From contig CALXIP010000119.1 in assembly GCA_944388395.1 (NCBI GenBank), forward strand, positions 1 to 47,298: a stretch of 47,298 nt of DNA, in the 5' to 3' direction. The position numbers and the translations under genes were made by a program. The notes beneath the pieces are model-generated. The model ran no database searches, was not told the origin of the DNA, and worked only from the letters and a program-made list of their open reading frames with translations. The stretch is from an uncultured Ruthenibacterium sp. GTDB taxonomy: Bacteria; Bacillota; Clostridia; Oscillospirales; Ruminococcaceae. The first letter of the stretch is position 1. Every line of letters begins with the position of its first letter. This document shows, piece after piece, positions 1 through 8,389 of the stretch.

Positions 1-836
1 GTGTGCTGAACGGCGGCCGGTTCACCCTTATTGCAGGTGTGTTCTCCATCGGTGCGGTCATCTGCTATCTGCTGTGCTATTCGCTCACCACCGAGCGCGT
101 GCGCCCCGAGATCGATCCGAACGCTCAGAAAGCCTCCATCGGTCACATGCTGCGCAGCATCATTACCAACCGCGCGCTGGTTTCCATCATCGCTGCCGCT
201 ATTCTGATGCTTCTGTCCCAGCTCACGCTCACCGGAATGGCTAACCACGTATTCCCGAACTACTATTCTGCGCCGGACGTTCAGTCTCTGTCCTCTCTGC
301 TTACAATGGCTCTCACCTTTGTGATTGCGGCTGTGGCCAAACCCATCGCCGTTAAGATCGGCAAACGTGAGATGAGCATCATCGCCAGCTTTATTTCTGT
401 CATCGGTCTGGTGGCCGCGTTCATTGTGCGTCCCCAGAACGTATGGGTTTTCGTTGTGTTCTACATGTTCGCCTATCTGGGCATTGCCATGTTCAGCATG
501 TTCTGCTGGGCGCTCATCACCGACGTTATCGACTACTCCGAGCTGAAGAACGGCGTGCGCGAGGACGGCACAGTGTATGCTGTTTACTCCTTTGCCCGTA
601 AACTCGGCCAGGCCGCTTCCTCCGGTCTCACCGGCGCCCTGCTGTCCCTCGTCGGTTACACCGCCGCCACTGCTTATGAGCCGGATGTGCTCGAAGGCGT
701 ATTCAACATCTCCACCATCGTTCCTGCTGTTGGCTTCTTGCTGCTGGGCCTGGTTCTGCTGCTCTGGTATCCGCTTGACAAGAAAACAGTTGACGCCAAC
801 GTAATCGCTCTGAAGAAAAAACACGGCGAACTGTAA
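1..836 (+). CDS. GPH-family sugar:cation symporter, C-terminal part
   Basis: The gene enters from the left edge; the reading frame is set by codons beginning at base 3 and no true start is in the window. The visible 277 residues are a polytopic membrane protein with about seven hydrophobic segments. The stretch ITDVIDYSELKNG followed by REDGTVYAVYSFARKLGQA is typical of the glycoside-pentoside-hexuronide:cation symporters (MelB/UidB/YicJ group), which import sugars or glycosides with H+ or Na+. It lies 14 bases before a HAD hydrolase gene and is probably co-transcribed with it. The substrate cannot be told from the sequence; a glycoside or uronide is an inference from family membership. Confidence 0.85.
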   Translation, partial: VLNGGRFTLIAGVFSIGAVICYLLCYSLTTERVRPEIDPNAQKASIGHMLRSIITNRALVSIIAAAILMLLSQLTLTGMANHVFPNYYSAPDVQSLSSLLTMALTFVIAAVAKPIAVKIGKREMSIIASFISVIGLVAAFIVRPQNVWVFVVFYMFAYLGIAMFSMFCWALITDVIDYSELKNGVREDGTVYAVYSFARKLGQAASSGLTGALLSLVGYTAATAYEPDVLEGVFNISTIVPAVGFLLLGLVLLLWYPLDKKTVDANVIALKKKHGEL

Positions 837-850
837 TCGGAGGGTTTCTC

Positions 851-1693
851 ATGGCTGAGATCTTTGATACCTTTGAAAAAAGACATGATTTTCTGATTTG
901 TGTTGATTCGGACGGCTGCGCCATGGACACCATGGACATCAAACACTTTCGTTGTTTTGGCCCCTGCATGGTACACGAGTGGGAGCTGGAGCAATGGCAG
1001 GAGCCGATTCTCGCCCGCTGGAACGAGATCAATCTGTACAGCATGACCCGCGGTGTCAACCGATTCAAGGGTCTGGCCATCGCCCTGGCCGAAATCGATC
1101 AGCAATACAAAACCATTCCGGGCCTTTCCGATCTGATCGGATGGGTGGACCAGACCAAAGCGCTGTCCAACAGCGCTTTGGAACAGGCAATCCGTGAAAC
1201 CGGCAGCGAATGCCTGCAAAAGGCTTTGCATTGGTCTCAGCAAGTCAACGCCAGCATCAATCAGCTGGATGAATCCCTGAAAAAGCCGTTTGACGGTGCC
1301 AGCCAGGGACTGGCCGCAGCAGCGGAATTTGCCGATGTGGCGGTTGTCTCCAGCGCCAACCGGGATGCCGTGCTGGAAGAGTGGGGCAAATATGGCCTTC
1401 TGGATCACGTGGATCTGGTTTTGGCACAGGATGCCGGCTCCAAACAACACTGCATTGCCATGCTTCTGGAAAAGGGGTATGCGCCGGACCACGTTCTGAT
1501 GGTGGGCGACGCTCCCGGCGACCGTGCAGCCGCACAGGCCAACGGAGTGTACTTCTACCCCATTCTGGTCAAAAAAGAAGCCGCTTCCTGGCAGGAGTTC
1601 TGCGAGAAAGCGACGGACCATCTGCGCAGCGAAAGCTACGCAGCTTATGGTGAAAAAAAGCTGGATGAATTCTTAAAAAATCTGGGCGGCTGA
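851..1693 (+). CDS. HAD-superfamily hydrolase (putative phosphatase)
   Basis: 280 residues. HAD motif I is DSDG at 19-22 (Asp nucleophile plus general acid Asp), motif II is in VVSSANRD, a Lys for motif III lies in AGSKQHC, and motif IV is GDAPGD at 219-224. A long helical insert between motifs I and II is the cap domain, so this is a small-cap phosphatase or phosphonatase-like enzyme. A GGAGG site at 839-843 decides the ATG start. It follows the sugar symporter by 14 bases, which suggests action on a phosphorylated sugar or a dead-end metabolite from that import route, but the substrate is unknown. The gene ends at a strong terminator. Confidence 0.8.
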   Translation: MAEIFDTFEKRHDFLICVDSDGCAMDTMDIKHFRCFGPCMVHEWELEQWQEPILARWNEINLYSMTRGVNRFKGLAIALAEIDQQYKTIPGLSDLIGWVDQTKALSNSALEQAIRETGSECLQKALHWSQQVNASINQLDESLKKPFDGASQGLAAAAEFADVAVVSSANRDAVLEEWGKYGLLDHVDLVLAQDAGSKQHCIAMLLEKGYAPDHVLMVGDAPGDRAAAQANGVYFYPILVKKEAASWQEFCEKATDHLRSESYAAYGEKKLDEFLKNLGG

Positions 1694-1706
1694 TGCCGCC
1701 CGCCCA

Positions 1707-1732
1707 AAGCGCCTGATTTCAGGCGCTTTTTT
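1707..1732 (+). terminator. Rho-independent terminator after the HAD gene
   Basis: A nine-base-pair stem, AAGCGCCTG paired with CAGGCGCTT around a four-base loop, is followed by a run of six T. The minus-strand amidase gene ends at its edge, so the hairpin may also stop transcription from the other side, though only three A precede it. Confidence 0.8.
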
Positions 1733-2529
1733 CATGCCTGCGGGTCGGTTCCGAAATATTGACAGATGGCCTGATAATACGCCTGCGCCGCACGCTGGCA
1801 TCCCTCTGGCGAAGCCCAGTTCTCCACGTCCTGTCCATTGGTGACAAAGCCCTGCTCCACCAGTACAGCAGGACAGGGTGCCTTTTCCAACACGCCAAAG
1901 CTTTTCAGTTCCCGCACGCGATCATCGGAACTGTCCACCAGAATTTTCCGCTTTCCCTCATAGTAAGCAAAGCGGATCCCGTTGGTACCGCGCAGCCGGT
2001 GCCCGGCGGTTTCCATCTGCTGTGCGATGCACTGGGCAAACGCCATGGATTCCTGTGCCCACACGCGCCCCGGCGGCGTCGGGAAACACTCAAAGCCGTG
2101 CGAATCACTGTCTCCGTCGCTGTTTCCATGAATGCTTAAAAACAGGCATGCCTTGTTTTCCGCCGCGTTTTGTACGCGCTGGTCCACCGTATATTTTTCA
2201 CCGTTGGGGCGAGTGCACACCGGAATATAGTTCCCGTCCAATGCCAGCAGGTTGTACAAAGCATCCACCGTTTGCTCGCACAGCACCACCTCGTCCAGAT
2301 ATCCCTCTGCACCGGTATCCATTCCCCCGTGGCCCGCATCCAGTGCAATGGTATAGGGCGGTTGTGTGGGCATCTCATAATCCGCATTTACCTCCACACT
2401 GCGGCGGGTGCCGGCCCAAAGCAGCAGCAAAAGGAGGACGGCTGCCGCCATTCCCCACGCCCAAAGCGGCGGTTTTGCACGCCGATGATGACGGCGCTGA
2501 AATGACCCCATTCTCATATCCGGCCTCAT
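1732..2529 (-). CDS. Membrane-anchored N-acetylmuramoyl-L-alanine amidase (Amidase_3, CwlD-like)
   Basis: 265 residues. An N-terminal basic stretch and one membrane segment at about 22-40 anchor an outward-facing Amidase_3 domain. The expected zinc and catalytic residues are visible: His67 in DAGHGG, Glu80, His134 in SIHGN and Glu225 in VEQGF. Such enzymes cut the amide between MurNAc and L-Ala. The start ATG overlaps the TGA of the PdaA-like gene (ATGA), so translation is probably coupled; an in-frame upstream start exists but lies inside that gene. In spore formers CwlD removes the peptide side chain before PdaA makes muramic delta-lactam, so this partner suggests a cortex-modifying pair. 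A general cell-wall amidase is the alternative. Confidence 0.75.
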   Translation of the reverse strand: MRPDMRMGSFQRRHHRRAKPPLWAWGMAAAVLLLLLLWAGTRRSVEVNADYEMPTQPPYTIALDAGHGGMDTGAEGYLDEVVLCEQTVDALYNLLALDGNYIPVCTRPNGEKYTVDQRVQNAAENKACLFLSIHGNSDGDSDSHGFECFPTPPGRVWAQESMAFAQCIAQQMETAGHRLRGTNGIRFAYYEGKRKILVDSSDDRVRELKSFGVLEKAPCPAVLVEQGFVTNGQDVENWASPEGCQRAAQAYYQAICQYFGTDPQA

Positions 2530-3341
2530 TGTGCGGCAGCCATACCAAGTTCCGTCAGGCTGCCAAAAGTATATCCCATCTCTTCCCATTTGCTCAAAAG
2601 CTCATCCAAAATCTGTGCATTGGTCGCACTGGTCGAGTGCAGCAGAACAATGGCGCCGTCGTGGGTGCGGGGCAGCAGCTTTTCGAACGCAGTCTCCCGG
2701 TCCGGCTGACTGTCTGTGTTCCAATCCACATAAGCCAGGCTCCACAAAACGGTTTTATAGCCCATTTCTTTGGCCCACACCAGATTTTCATCGCTGAATT
2801 TTCCTTCGGGCGGACGGTAAAAACGCTGCATGGCCTGCCCGGTCACCTGCTGAAAGATCTGTTCCACGTCCTGCAATTCCTTTTCAAAGGTGGCTCGGTC
2901 GGTTTGCGACAAATCGGGATGGTGCCAGGTGTGATTTCCCACCAGGTGCCCCTCTTCCACCATGCGTTTTACCAGATCCGGATTTTCCTGAATATAGGTT
3001 CCCACCACAAAAAAGGCCGCTGGCGCATTGTGTTTCTTCAGCGCATCCAAAATCGGGGCCGTGTTTCCATTTTCATACCCTGCGTCAAAGGTGATATACA
3101 GACGATTTTCACCCTGCGGCGCACAATAATATGCGTCATAAGGCGCCAATTCTTCCGGTGTCAGTTCCGCGCTGGGCGGCTGATGTTCCTCCTGAAAGGA
3201 CAGCCCCCAGGCGTGGCTTTCCACCGCAGTCGCCTGTGGTTCTGCTCCCCACGCGAGGCCGCCCGCCGCCGACGCCAGAATCAATGCCAACATCCCGGTC
3301 AAAACCCGATGCGTGGTCTGTTTTTTCATGCAGTAAAACAT
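2526..3341 (-). CDS. pdaA: Polysaccharide deacetylase, PdaA-like (muramic delta-lactam formation)
   Basis: 271 residues with a signal or anchor segment at about 12-30 and a NodB domain from about 80. Motif 1 is TFDAGYENG with Asp86, where the second Asp of the usual TFDDG is Ala. Motif 2 is NHTWHHP at 136-142, and RPPEGKFS and LLHS follow. The YENG and WHHP forms are those of PdaA, the spore-cortex enzyme that N-deacetylates muramic acid, rather than of PgdA. The ATG is chosen because a G-rich ribosome site lies 7-8 bases upstream; the reading frame runs further up without a site. The gene overlaps the amidase by four bases. The upstream GCATA...CATATG elements faintly recall a sigma-G promoter, but the match is poor. 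Confidence 0.78.
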   Translation of the reverse strand: MFYCMKKQTTHRVLTGMLALILASAAGGLAWGAEPQATAVESHAWGLSFQEEHQPPSAELTPEELAPYDAYYCAPQGENRLYITFDAGYENGNTAPILDALKKHNAPAAFFVVGTYIQENPDLVKRMVEEGHLVGNHTWHHPDLSQTDRATFEKELQDVEQIFQQVTGQAMQRFYRPPEGKFSDENLVWAKEMGYKTVLWSLAYVDWNTDSQPDRETAFEKLLPRTHDGAIVLLHSTSATNAQILDELLSKWEEMGYTFGSLTELGMAAAQ

Positions 3342-3464
3342 GGTGTATCCCCCCTCATGCAAGCATATGAGGCGATGGATGCACGGTATGCCGCCGCGCT
3401 GGGAAAAAGCTCCTGTTTTATTCGAAGCTTCTGTGCGCACAATAAGCGCATGGAGGTGTTTTGC

Positions 3465-3677
3465 ATGCAACCCGAAAAAAGAGCAAGCCATCATTTTTCC
3501 AAAAACAGCCACTATGCAAACCACTTTGGCGGTGCGCAAAACGCTCGCGTGGACCCGGCCAGGAACATGCGGGATTTGGGATACGAAGACGACATGCCCG
3601 CAGAGTGGCTTCCGGCCACGTATGAAAGCGGCTGCTTTCCCGGATGGAATGACGAACTGCCCGGAGATCCTGACTGA
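3465..3677 (+). CDS. Small hypothetical protein (70 aa), divergent from pdaA
   Basis: An ATG at 3465 is preceded by a good GGAGGTG site at 3452-3458. The frame encodes 70 polar residues, rich in His and Asn at the start and acidic and aromatic later (YEDDMPAEWLP, GCFPGWNDELPGDPD). No membrane segment, signal or known domain was recognised. It is read away from pdaA and ends 20 bases before a strong terminator, and this neat packaging of site, frame and terminator supports a real gene. The function is unknown. Confidence 0.55.
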   Translation: MQPEKRASHHFSKNSHYANHFGGAQNARVDPARNMRDLGYEDDMPAEWLPATYESGCFPGWNDELPGDPD

Positions 3678-3696
3678 AAGGCTCCCTGTGCGAAAT

Positions 3697-3729
3697 AAAA
3701 AAGGACGGCGCTGTGCGCCGTCCTTTTTT
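3697..3729. terminator. Bidirectional terminator between the small gene and the GH3 gene
   Basis: A near-perfect stem has arms of 15 bases (AAAAAAGGACGGCGC and its complement) around a TGT loop. It has a T run on either strand, so it serves both the plus-strand small gene and the minus-strand esterase-rarA-GH3 operon. Confidence 0.9.
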
Positions 3730-6107
3730 CATTTCTTATTGGGCCGGTTGCAAAGGTCCAGCACCCGCCCGGCCTGCTTTACGTTCAACAGGAACCAGGC
3801 ATTGCGCTGAATGTTCCGGAAAGGCAGATCGCCCACCATTGCATGTGCAACCTTTTGATTCACCTGTGCATGCGGCGAAAAATGCAGCGTTTTCCGGGTC
3901 ATGGCTCGAGCGGCTGATGCCAGCATCCGTGCCAGTTTTGACTCGTTCATCTGCCGCAGCGGCGTATTGCGGTCGTACTCGCCCGGGTGCGGCAGTGCAT
4001 TGTTCTGCGGCGGACGGCTGTGCACCCCGTAAAAGGCGGCGTCCGAAAAGCGATTGTCGGAAAACGCGCCGTAAGGTCCATCCGCACTTTGGGCATACAG
4101 CGGCATGACCGCTTCTCCCGATACCAGTACCGCTTTGCGCAGCGGCAGATCCCGGCTGGAAGCGCCGGCACAGATTTCGTACTGCCCGGCCTCCACCACG
4201 AAACGATGCTGAACCGGATCGTAAAACGCCAGACGATCCCGCGGCACGGAGATCTCCACCTGCCGCTCCTCACCCGGCTTCAGGCTTACCCGTACAAAGC
4301 CCACCAGGACCCGCACCGGCCGATGCACCGACGAATGCGGACAGCCCGCATAGATCTGTACGATTTCATCGCCTGCCCGGTCACCGACATTGGCGAGGCG
4401 GACTTTCACCAGAAGCTCGCCGTTCTTTCCAGTGTCCACATGCAGATCCCGGTAAACAAACCGTGTATAAGACAAGCCGTATCCAAAGGGGAACCGCACA
4501 GCCTGCCCTGCTTTATCATAATAGCGATATCCTACATAAATGCTCTCATTGTATGTGACGACCCGGGGGCCCATGGGGAAATAACGGGCACTGGGGTTAT
4601 CCTCCAGACGAAGCGGCCAGGTTTCGGACAATTTGCCCGAAGGGCACGCTTCCCCGAACAAAAGGCGGTACGTCGCCTCGCCCAGTCCTTCGCCGCCCAG
4701 AACGGTATAGAGAACTGCACGCACCTGATCCAGCCAGGGAACTTCCATGGGGCTTCCCCCTGCCAGGACCACCACCAGATTGGGGTTTGCCTCCGCCAGT
4801 TTTTCCAGAAGGTGCGTCTGATTTTCCGGCAAACGCATATGGGTGCGGTCAAAGCCTTCGCTTTCGTACAAATCGGTCAGGCCCATGAAGTAAACCACGG
4901 TCTGCGCCGTGCGGGCATAGCGGACCGCCTGCTCCTCCAGCTCTGCGTCCGGCCGGGTGTGCTCGGTGCGATAGCCGGGCGCATAGTTGATATAGGCCCA
5001 GCCCCGCTGCGCCATGGCGCCGGTGAATCCCATCGGAGCGTGCGCATTGACCACACTGGAACCGCCGCCCTGATAGCGGCCCGTACCGGCAGCCAGCGCC
5101 CCGATCACTGCCAGATTACTCTGTTTTTCCAGCGGCAGAATGCCGTCGTTCTTCAGCAGCACCGCAGATTTTTCACAGGCTTTTTCCGCCAAACTTCGAT
5201 GAGCCGCCTGATGATAGGGCGTGCGGGGTTTGTGCGCATAAGCTGCCACCAGGCGCAGTACGTTTTTCACCGCCGCATCCAGTGCCTGCTCCGAAAGGCG
5301 GCCCTCCTGCACAGCCCGTACCACGTCTTCATCGGTGGCTCCGCCCGAATACGGCATCTCCAGATCCAGCCCTGCAGCCACGCCGGCAGCACGGTCGTCC
5401 ACCGCTCCCCAGTCGCTCATCACAAGGCCTTCAAATCCCCACTCCCGGCGCAAAATGTCTGTCAGCAGCATTTTGTTCTGGCTGGCATACACTCCGTTGA
5501 TCCGGTTGTAACTGCACATCACGGTGGCGGGTTTTCCCTCTTTCACCGCGATCTCAAAGGGCTTGAGATAAATTTCCCGCAGCGCGCGCTCATCCACTTC
5601 CGCCGAAATGGTCATGCGCAGTGTCTCCTGATTGTTGACCGCAAAGTGCTTCAGGCTGGCGCCCACGCCCCGCTTCTGGATGCCGCGGATCATGGCCGCG
5701 CCCATCTTGCCTGCGGCCAGCGGATCTTCGGAAAAGTATTCAAAATTGCGGCCGCCCAGCGGGCTGCGTTTGATATTGACGCCGGGCCCCAGCAGAACGC
5801 CCACGCCGTGCGAACGGCATTCCTCGGCAATGGCCGCACCCACCTGTTCGGCCAGTTCCTCGTCCCAGGAACAGGCCAGCGCCGCGGCCGTGGGAAAACA
5901 AGTGGCTTTCACACTGTGGCCGCCGTTTTCCTTTGCATTTTTCAAATCTTCCTTACGCAGACCGTGCGGGCCGTCGCTCAAACGCAGCGGCCACACGCCT
6001 TTGTCCGGAAGCGGTTTTGTCTGCCAGAAATCCCGCCCGCTCATCAGGCTCGCCTTCTCTTTCAGGGTCAGGCGCTTTACAAAGGCATCCAATTGACGTT
6101 CCGTCAT
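3729..6107 (-). CDS. Glycoside hydrolase family 3 beta-glucosidase
   Basis: 792 residues without a signal peptide, so a cytoplasmic enzyme. The GH3 N-terminal barrel spans about 10-320; the nucleophile is Asp232 in VMSDWGAVDD. The substrate-binding KHFAVNNQE is at 153-161, and the GGRNFEYFSEDP block is at 118-129. A GH3 C-terminal alpha/beta sandwich and a fibronectin-III-like domain (FPFGYGLSYT region) follow, the order of bacterial beta-glucosidases and beta-xylosidases. The ATG is fixed by GGAGGAAC eight bases upstream; the longer open frame runs back into rarA. It is the last gene of an operon with an esterase and rarA. It should release terminal beta-linked glucose, xylose or a related sugar from imported oligosaccharides. 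Confidence 0.9.
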   Translation of the reverse strand: MTERQLDAFVKRLTLKEKASLMSGRDFWQTKPLPDKGVWPLRLSDGPHGLRKEDLKNAKENGGHSVKATCFPTAAALACSWDEELAEQVGAAIAEECRSHGVGVLLGPGVNIKRSPLGGRNFEYFSEDPLAAGKMGAAMIRGIQKRGVGASLKHFAVNNQETLRMTISAEVDERALREIYLKPFEIAVKEGKPATVMCSYNRINGVYASQNKMLLTDILRREWGFEGLVMSDWGAVDDRAAGVAAGLDLEMPYSGGATDEDVVRAVQEGRLSEQALDAAVKNVLRLVAAYAHKPRTPYHQAAHRSLAEKACEKSAVLLKNDGILPLEKQSNLAVIGALAAGTGRYQGGGSSVVNAHAPMGFTGAMAQRGWAYINYAPGYRTEHTRPDAELEEQAVRYARTAQTVVYFMGLTDLYESEGFDRTHMRLPENQTHLLEKLAEANPNLVVVLAGGSPMEVPWLDQVRAVLYTVLGGEGLGEATYRLLFGEACPSGKLSETWPLRLEDNPSARYFPMGPRVVTYNESIYVGYRYYDKAGQAVRFPFGYGLSYTRFVYRDLHVDTGKNGELLVKVRLANVGDRAGDEIVQIYAGCPHSSVHRPVRVLVGFVRVSLKPGEERQVEISVPRDRLAFYDPVQHRFVVEAGQYEICAGASSRDLPLRKAVLVSGEAVMPLYAQSADGPYGAFSDNRFSDAAFYGVHSRPPQNNALPHPGEYDRNTPLRQMNESKLARMLASAARAMTRKTLHFSPHAQVNQKVAHAMVGDLPFRNIQRNAWFLLNVKQAGRVLDLCNRPNKK

Positions 6108-6135
6108 TGTGCAGTTCCTCCCAAATGGTTTCGGG

Positions 6136-7401
6136 TCATCGGCCCTTGATTTTCTCCCAGTAAGCTTTGGCCGCCTGCTCGGTCTTATTCTCGCCGTACT
6201 CATAATACTTTGTGCCCACCAGGGCGTCAGGCAGATACTGCTGCGCCACCCAGTGGTTGGGATAGTCGTGCGGATAAAGATAATGCTGTCCCTTGTTCTG
6301 GTTGTCTTCCCCGTCAAAATGACGGTTCTGCAGCTGCCGTGGAACCGGACCTCCCCGTCCTTTCCGCAAGTCTTCCATTGCTGCCAGAATGGCATTGTGG
6401 GCCGAGTTGGACTTGGGTGCGGTCGCCAGCAGGATCGCCGCGTCCGCCAGAGGCAGCCTTGCCTCCGGCAGCCCCAGCTGCAGCGCACTGTCCACGCAGG
6501 CTTTTACAATGGGGATCGCCTGCGGATAAGCCAGGCCCACATCCTCCGCCGCGATCACCAAAAGCCGCCGGCAGGCCGACAGCATGTCGCCACCCTCCAG
6601 AATCCGCGCCAGATAGTGGACCGCCGCATCCGGGTCAGAGCCGCGAATGCTTTTTTGTAAGGCGGAGATGCAGTCGTAATGCATATCATCACTTTTGTCG
6701 TACCGCTGCGCCGCGCGCTGGGTCACCTGCTGCACCACCTGTTCGGTCAGCGTGCGCACACCGTCTTTTTCCGGCAGAGCTGCAGCGGCAAATTCCAAAC
6801 AGCCCAGCGCTTTGCGCATATCGCCGCCGCAGGCCGAAGCCAGCAATTCCAGCGCGCCCTCCTGGGGCAGGATGGGAACGCCATCCTCTTCTCCCAGACG
6901 GTGCAGCGCATTTCGCAGCCCCTGCTGAACATCTTCCGGAGAAAGCGGTTTAAACTCAAACACGGTGCAGCGCGACAAAAGCGCGTTATAAATGTAAAAA
7001 TAAGGATTTTCCGTAGTGGAGGCGATCAGCGTAACCGAACCGTCCTCCAAACATTCCAGCAGACTCTGCTGCTGTTTTTTGTTCAGATACTGGATCTCGT
7101 CCAGATACAGAAGAATACCGCCCTGCGCTGCCAGCGTGCCCACATCCCCCAGCACAGCTTTGATATCCGCTGTGCCGGCGGTAGTCCCGTTGAGCTTGTG
7201 CAGGTGCATGCCGCTGTTTTCCGCAATGATGCGGGCCACCGTGGTCTTGCCCACTCCCGGCGGCCCGTAAAAAATCATATTGGGCACACGGCCCTGTTCC
7301 AGCGCACTGCGAAACACCCTGCCCGGCGCCAGCAAATGCTGCTGCCCGCACACTTCTGCCAGAGTGCGGGGACGCAGGCGGTCTGCTAATGGAGCGGCCA
7401 T
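6136..7401 (-). CDS. rarA: Replication-associated recombination protein A (RarA/MgsA AAA+ ATPase)
   Basis: 421 residues. Walker A is GPPGVGKT at 46-53, Walker B is LLYLDE at 97-102, and sensor and arginine-finger blocks (STTENPY, ALLSRC) follow. The C-terminal half carries the RarA tetramerisation region with SIRGSDPDAAVHYLARILEGGD. The protein remodels stalled replication forks and resembles clamp-loader ATPases. A GTG 12 bases further up overlaps the esterase stop (GTGA), but the ATG at 7401 has GAGGG five bases before it and is preferred. It sits between an esterase and a beta-glucosidase, an odd metabolic setting for a housekeeping gene. Confidence 0.92.
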   Translation of the reverse strand: MAAPLADRLRPRTLAEVCGQQHLLAPGRVFRSALEQGRVPNMIFYGPPGVGKTTVARIIAENSGMHLHKLNGTTAGTADIKAVLGDVGTLAAQGGILLYLDEIQYLNKKQQQSLLECLEDGSVTLIASTTENPYFYIYNALLSRCTVFEFKPLSPEDVQQGLRNALHRLGEEDGVPILPQEGALELLASACGGDMRKALGCLEFAAAALPEKDGVRTLTEQVVQQVTQRAAQRYDKSDDMHYDCISALQKSIRGSDPDAAVHYLARILEGGDMLSACRRLLVIAAEDVGLAYPQAIPIVKACVDSALQLGLPEARLPLADAAILLATAPKSNSAHNAILAAMEDLRKGRGGPVPRQLQNRHFDGEDNQNKGQHYLYPHDYPNHWVAQQYLPDALVGTKYYEYGENKTEQAAKAYWEKIKGR

Positions 7402-7409
7402 GGCCGCCC

Positions 7410-8246
7410 TCACTGATGAATGACTGCGCTGGAGCGCCAGTCATTCATTTTCTTGGCCGCGTAGCCGTTGCCCAGGAAATAGTCGATGGCATAGACCAGA
7501 CTGCGGTCCCAGAAATTCCATTCATGGACACCGTCCCACTGAATTCTGCGGTAGTACGCCAAATTCAGCTTATGCAGTGTGGCATGCAAAGAATCGTTCT
7601 GCTCTACGATGTGGTAGGGTTCAAAGTCCTGCAGGCCATTGGTCAACAAAATTTTCGGCTGGCGCTGCGGCGGAAGTTCTGCCGCCTTCTGTGCCACATA
7701 ATGCAGGTTGCTCGCCTTGGGCAGCGCCAGGCTGTCGCCGAAAATGGGTGCAAACACTTCGCGCAGGCCGGGCACATTGGGGTCACGCAGCATCAGCGAC
7801 AAATCCACCGCGCCGGAAAAACTGGCGCATCCGCCCCAGATATCCGGCCGCGACATGCCCAGATACAAGGCACCGTATCCGCCCATGGACAGGCCCGCGA
7901 TAAAATTGCGGTCGCGCTGCATGGGGATAAAGCGGAAAATGTTGTGCAGAAGCACCGGCATCTCATCCACCAGGAACGTGCGGTAAGCGCCGCCGTACAT
8001 CATGTTCTGGTAAAAAGAATTCCCGCAGTCCGGCACAATCAGCATCAGACCGTTGTCCGCAGCATACCGCGCCGCACTGGTCATCTGAAACCAGTCTTCT
8101 GCACAGTTGGTATATCCGTGCAGCAGCGTCAGACAGCCTTTGATCTGATTTCCCACTTCCGCAGGCAAGTCCGTGGGGAAATACAGTTTCACAGTGACGG
8201 TTGTCTGCAAAATCTGAGATTTCAGCTTGCAATCGATATAAGCCAT
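7410..8246 (-). CDS. Alpha/beta-hydrolase esterase (tributyrin-esterase / acetyl-esterase type)
   Basis: 278 residues, no signal peptide. The nucleophile elbow is GLSMGG with Ser120, the oxyanion region is LLHGYTN, and the likely catalytic His is His241 in GVHEWNFW. This pattern belongs to the esterase D-like group that includes tributyrin esterase EstA and acetyl-xylan or feruloyl esterases. GAGGAG lies six bases before the ATG. With the GH3 enzyme two genes on, removal of acetyl or other acyl groups from plant oligosaccharides is a fair inference. A strong promoter lies 71 bases upstream of the ATG. Confidence 0.82.
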   Translation of the reverse strand: MAYIDCKLKSQILQTTVTVKLYFPTDLPAEVGNQIKGCLTLLHGYTNCAEDWFQMTSAARYAADNGLMLIVPDCGNSFYQNMMYGGAYRTFLVDEMPVLLHNIFRFIPMQRDRNFIAGLSMGGYGALYLGMSRPDIWGGCASFSGAVDLSLMLRDPNVPGLREVFAPIFGDSLALPKASNLHYVAQKAAELPPQRQPKILLTNGLQDFEPYHIVEQNDSLHATLHKLNLAYYRRIQWDGVHEWNFWDRSLVYAIDYFLGNGYAAKKMNDWRSSAVIHQ

Positions 8247-8316
8247 TTTTGACTCCTCTTTTCCTTATTTCGAACGCGCATTCACCAGCGCGTTTGTGTC
8301 ATTGATTCTGTCTTTT

Positions 8317-8345
8317 ATTATATAAGAAAGCGGGCGGATTGACAA
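8317..8345 (-). promoter_or_regulatory. Sigma-70-type promoter of the esterase-rarA-GH3 operon
   Basis: Read on the minus strand, TTGTCA (8345-8340) and a perfect TATAAT (8322-8317) are 17 bases apart. The -35 box lies in the middle of a terminator hairpin belonging to the upstream regulator gene. Confidence 0.75.
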
Positions 8346-8353
8346 TCCGCCCG
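8331..8353 (-). terminator. Terminator hairpin after the XRE regulator gene
   Basis: CGGGCGGATT and its exact complement form a ten-base-pair stem with a three-base loop, followed on the minus strand by CTTTCTT. It ends the XRE gene and also contains the -35 box of the next operon. Confidence 0.65.
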
Positions 8354-8389
8354 GCATGCGTTTTTTCCTTTTCGCTGTGTGTCCAAAGC

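Noticed and set aside
4000-6149. Long open frames on the plus strand opposite the GH3 gene
   Set aside because: They mirror the minus-strand enzyme, lack ribosome sites and give no recognisable protein; high GC content keeps the antisense frame open.
6108-6488. Extension of the GH3 gene back to 6488
   Set aside because: It overlaps the end of rarA in another frame, whereas a GGAGG site stands before the ATG at 6107.
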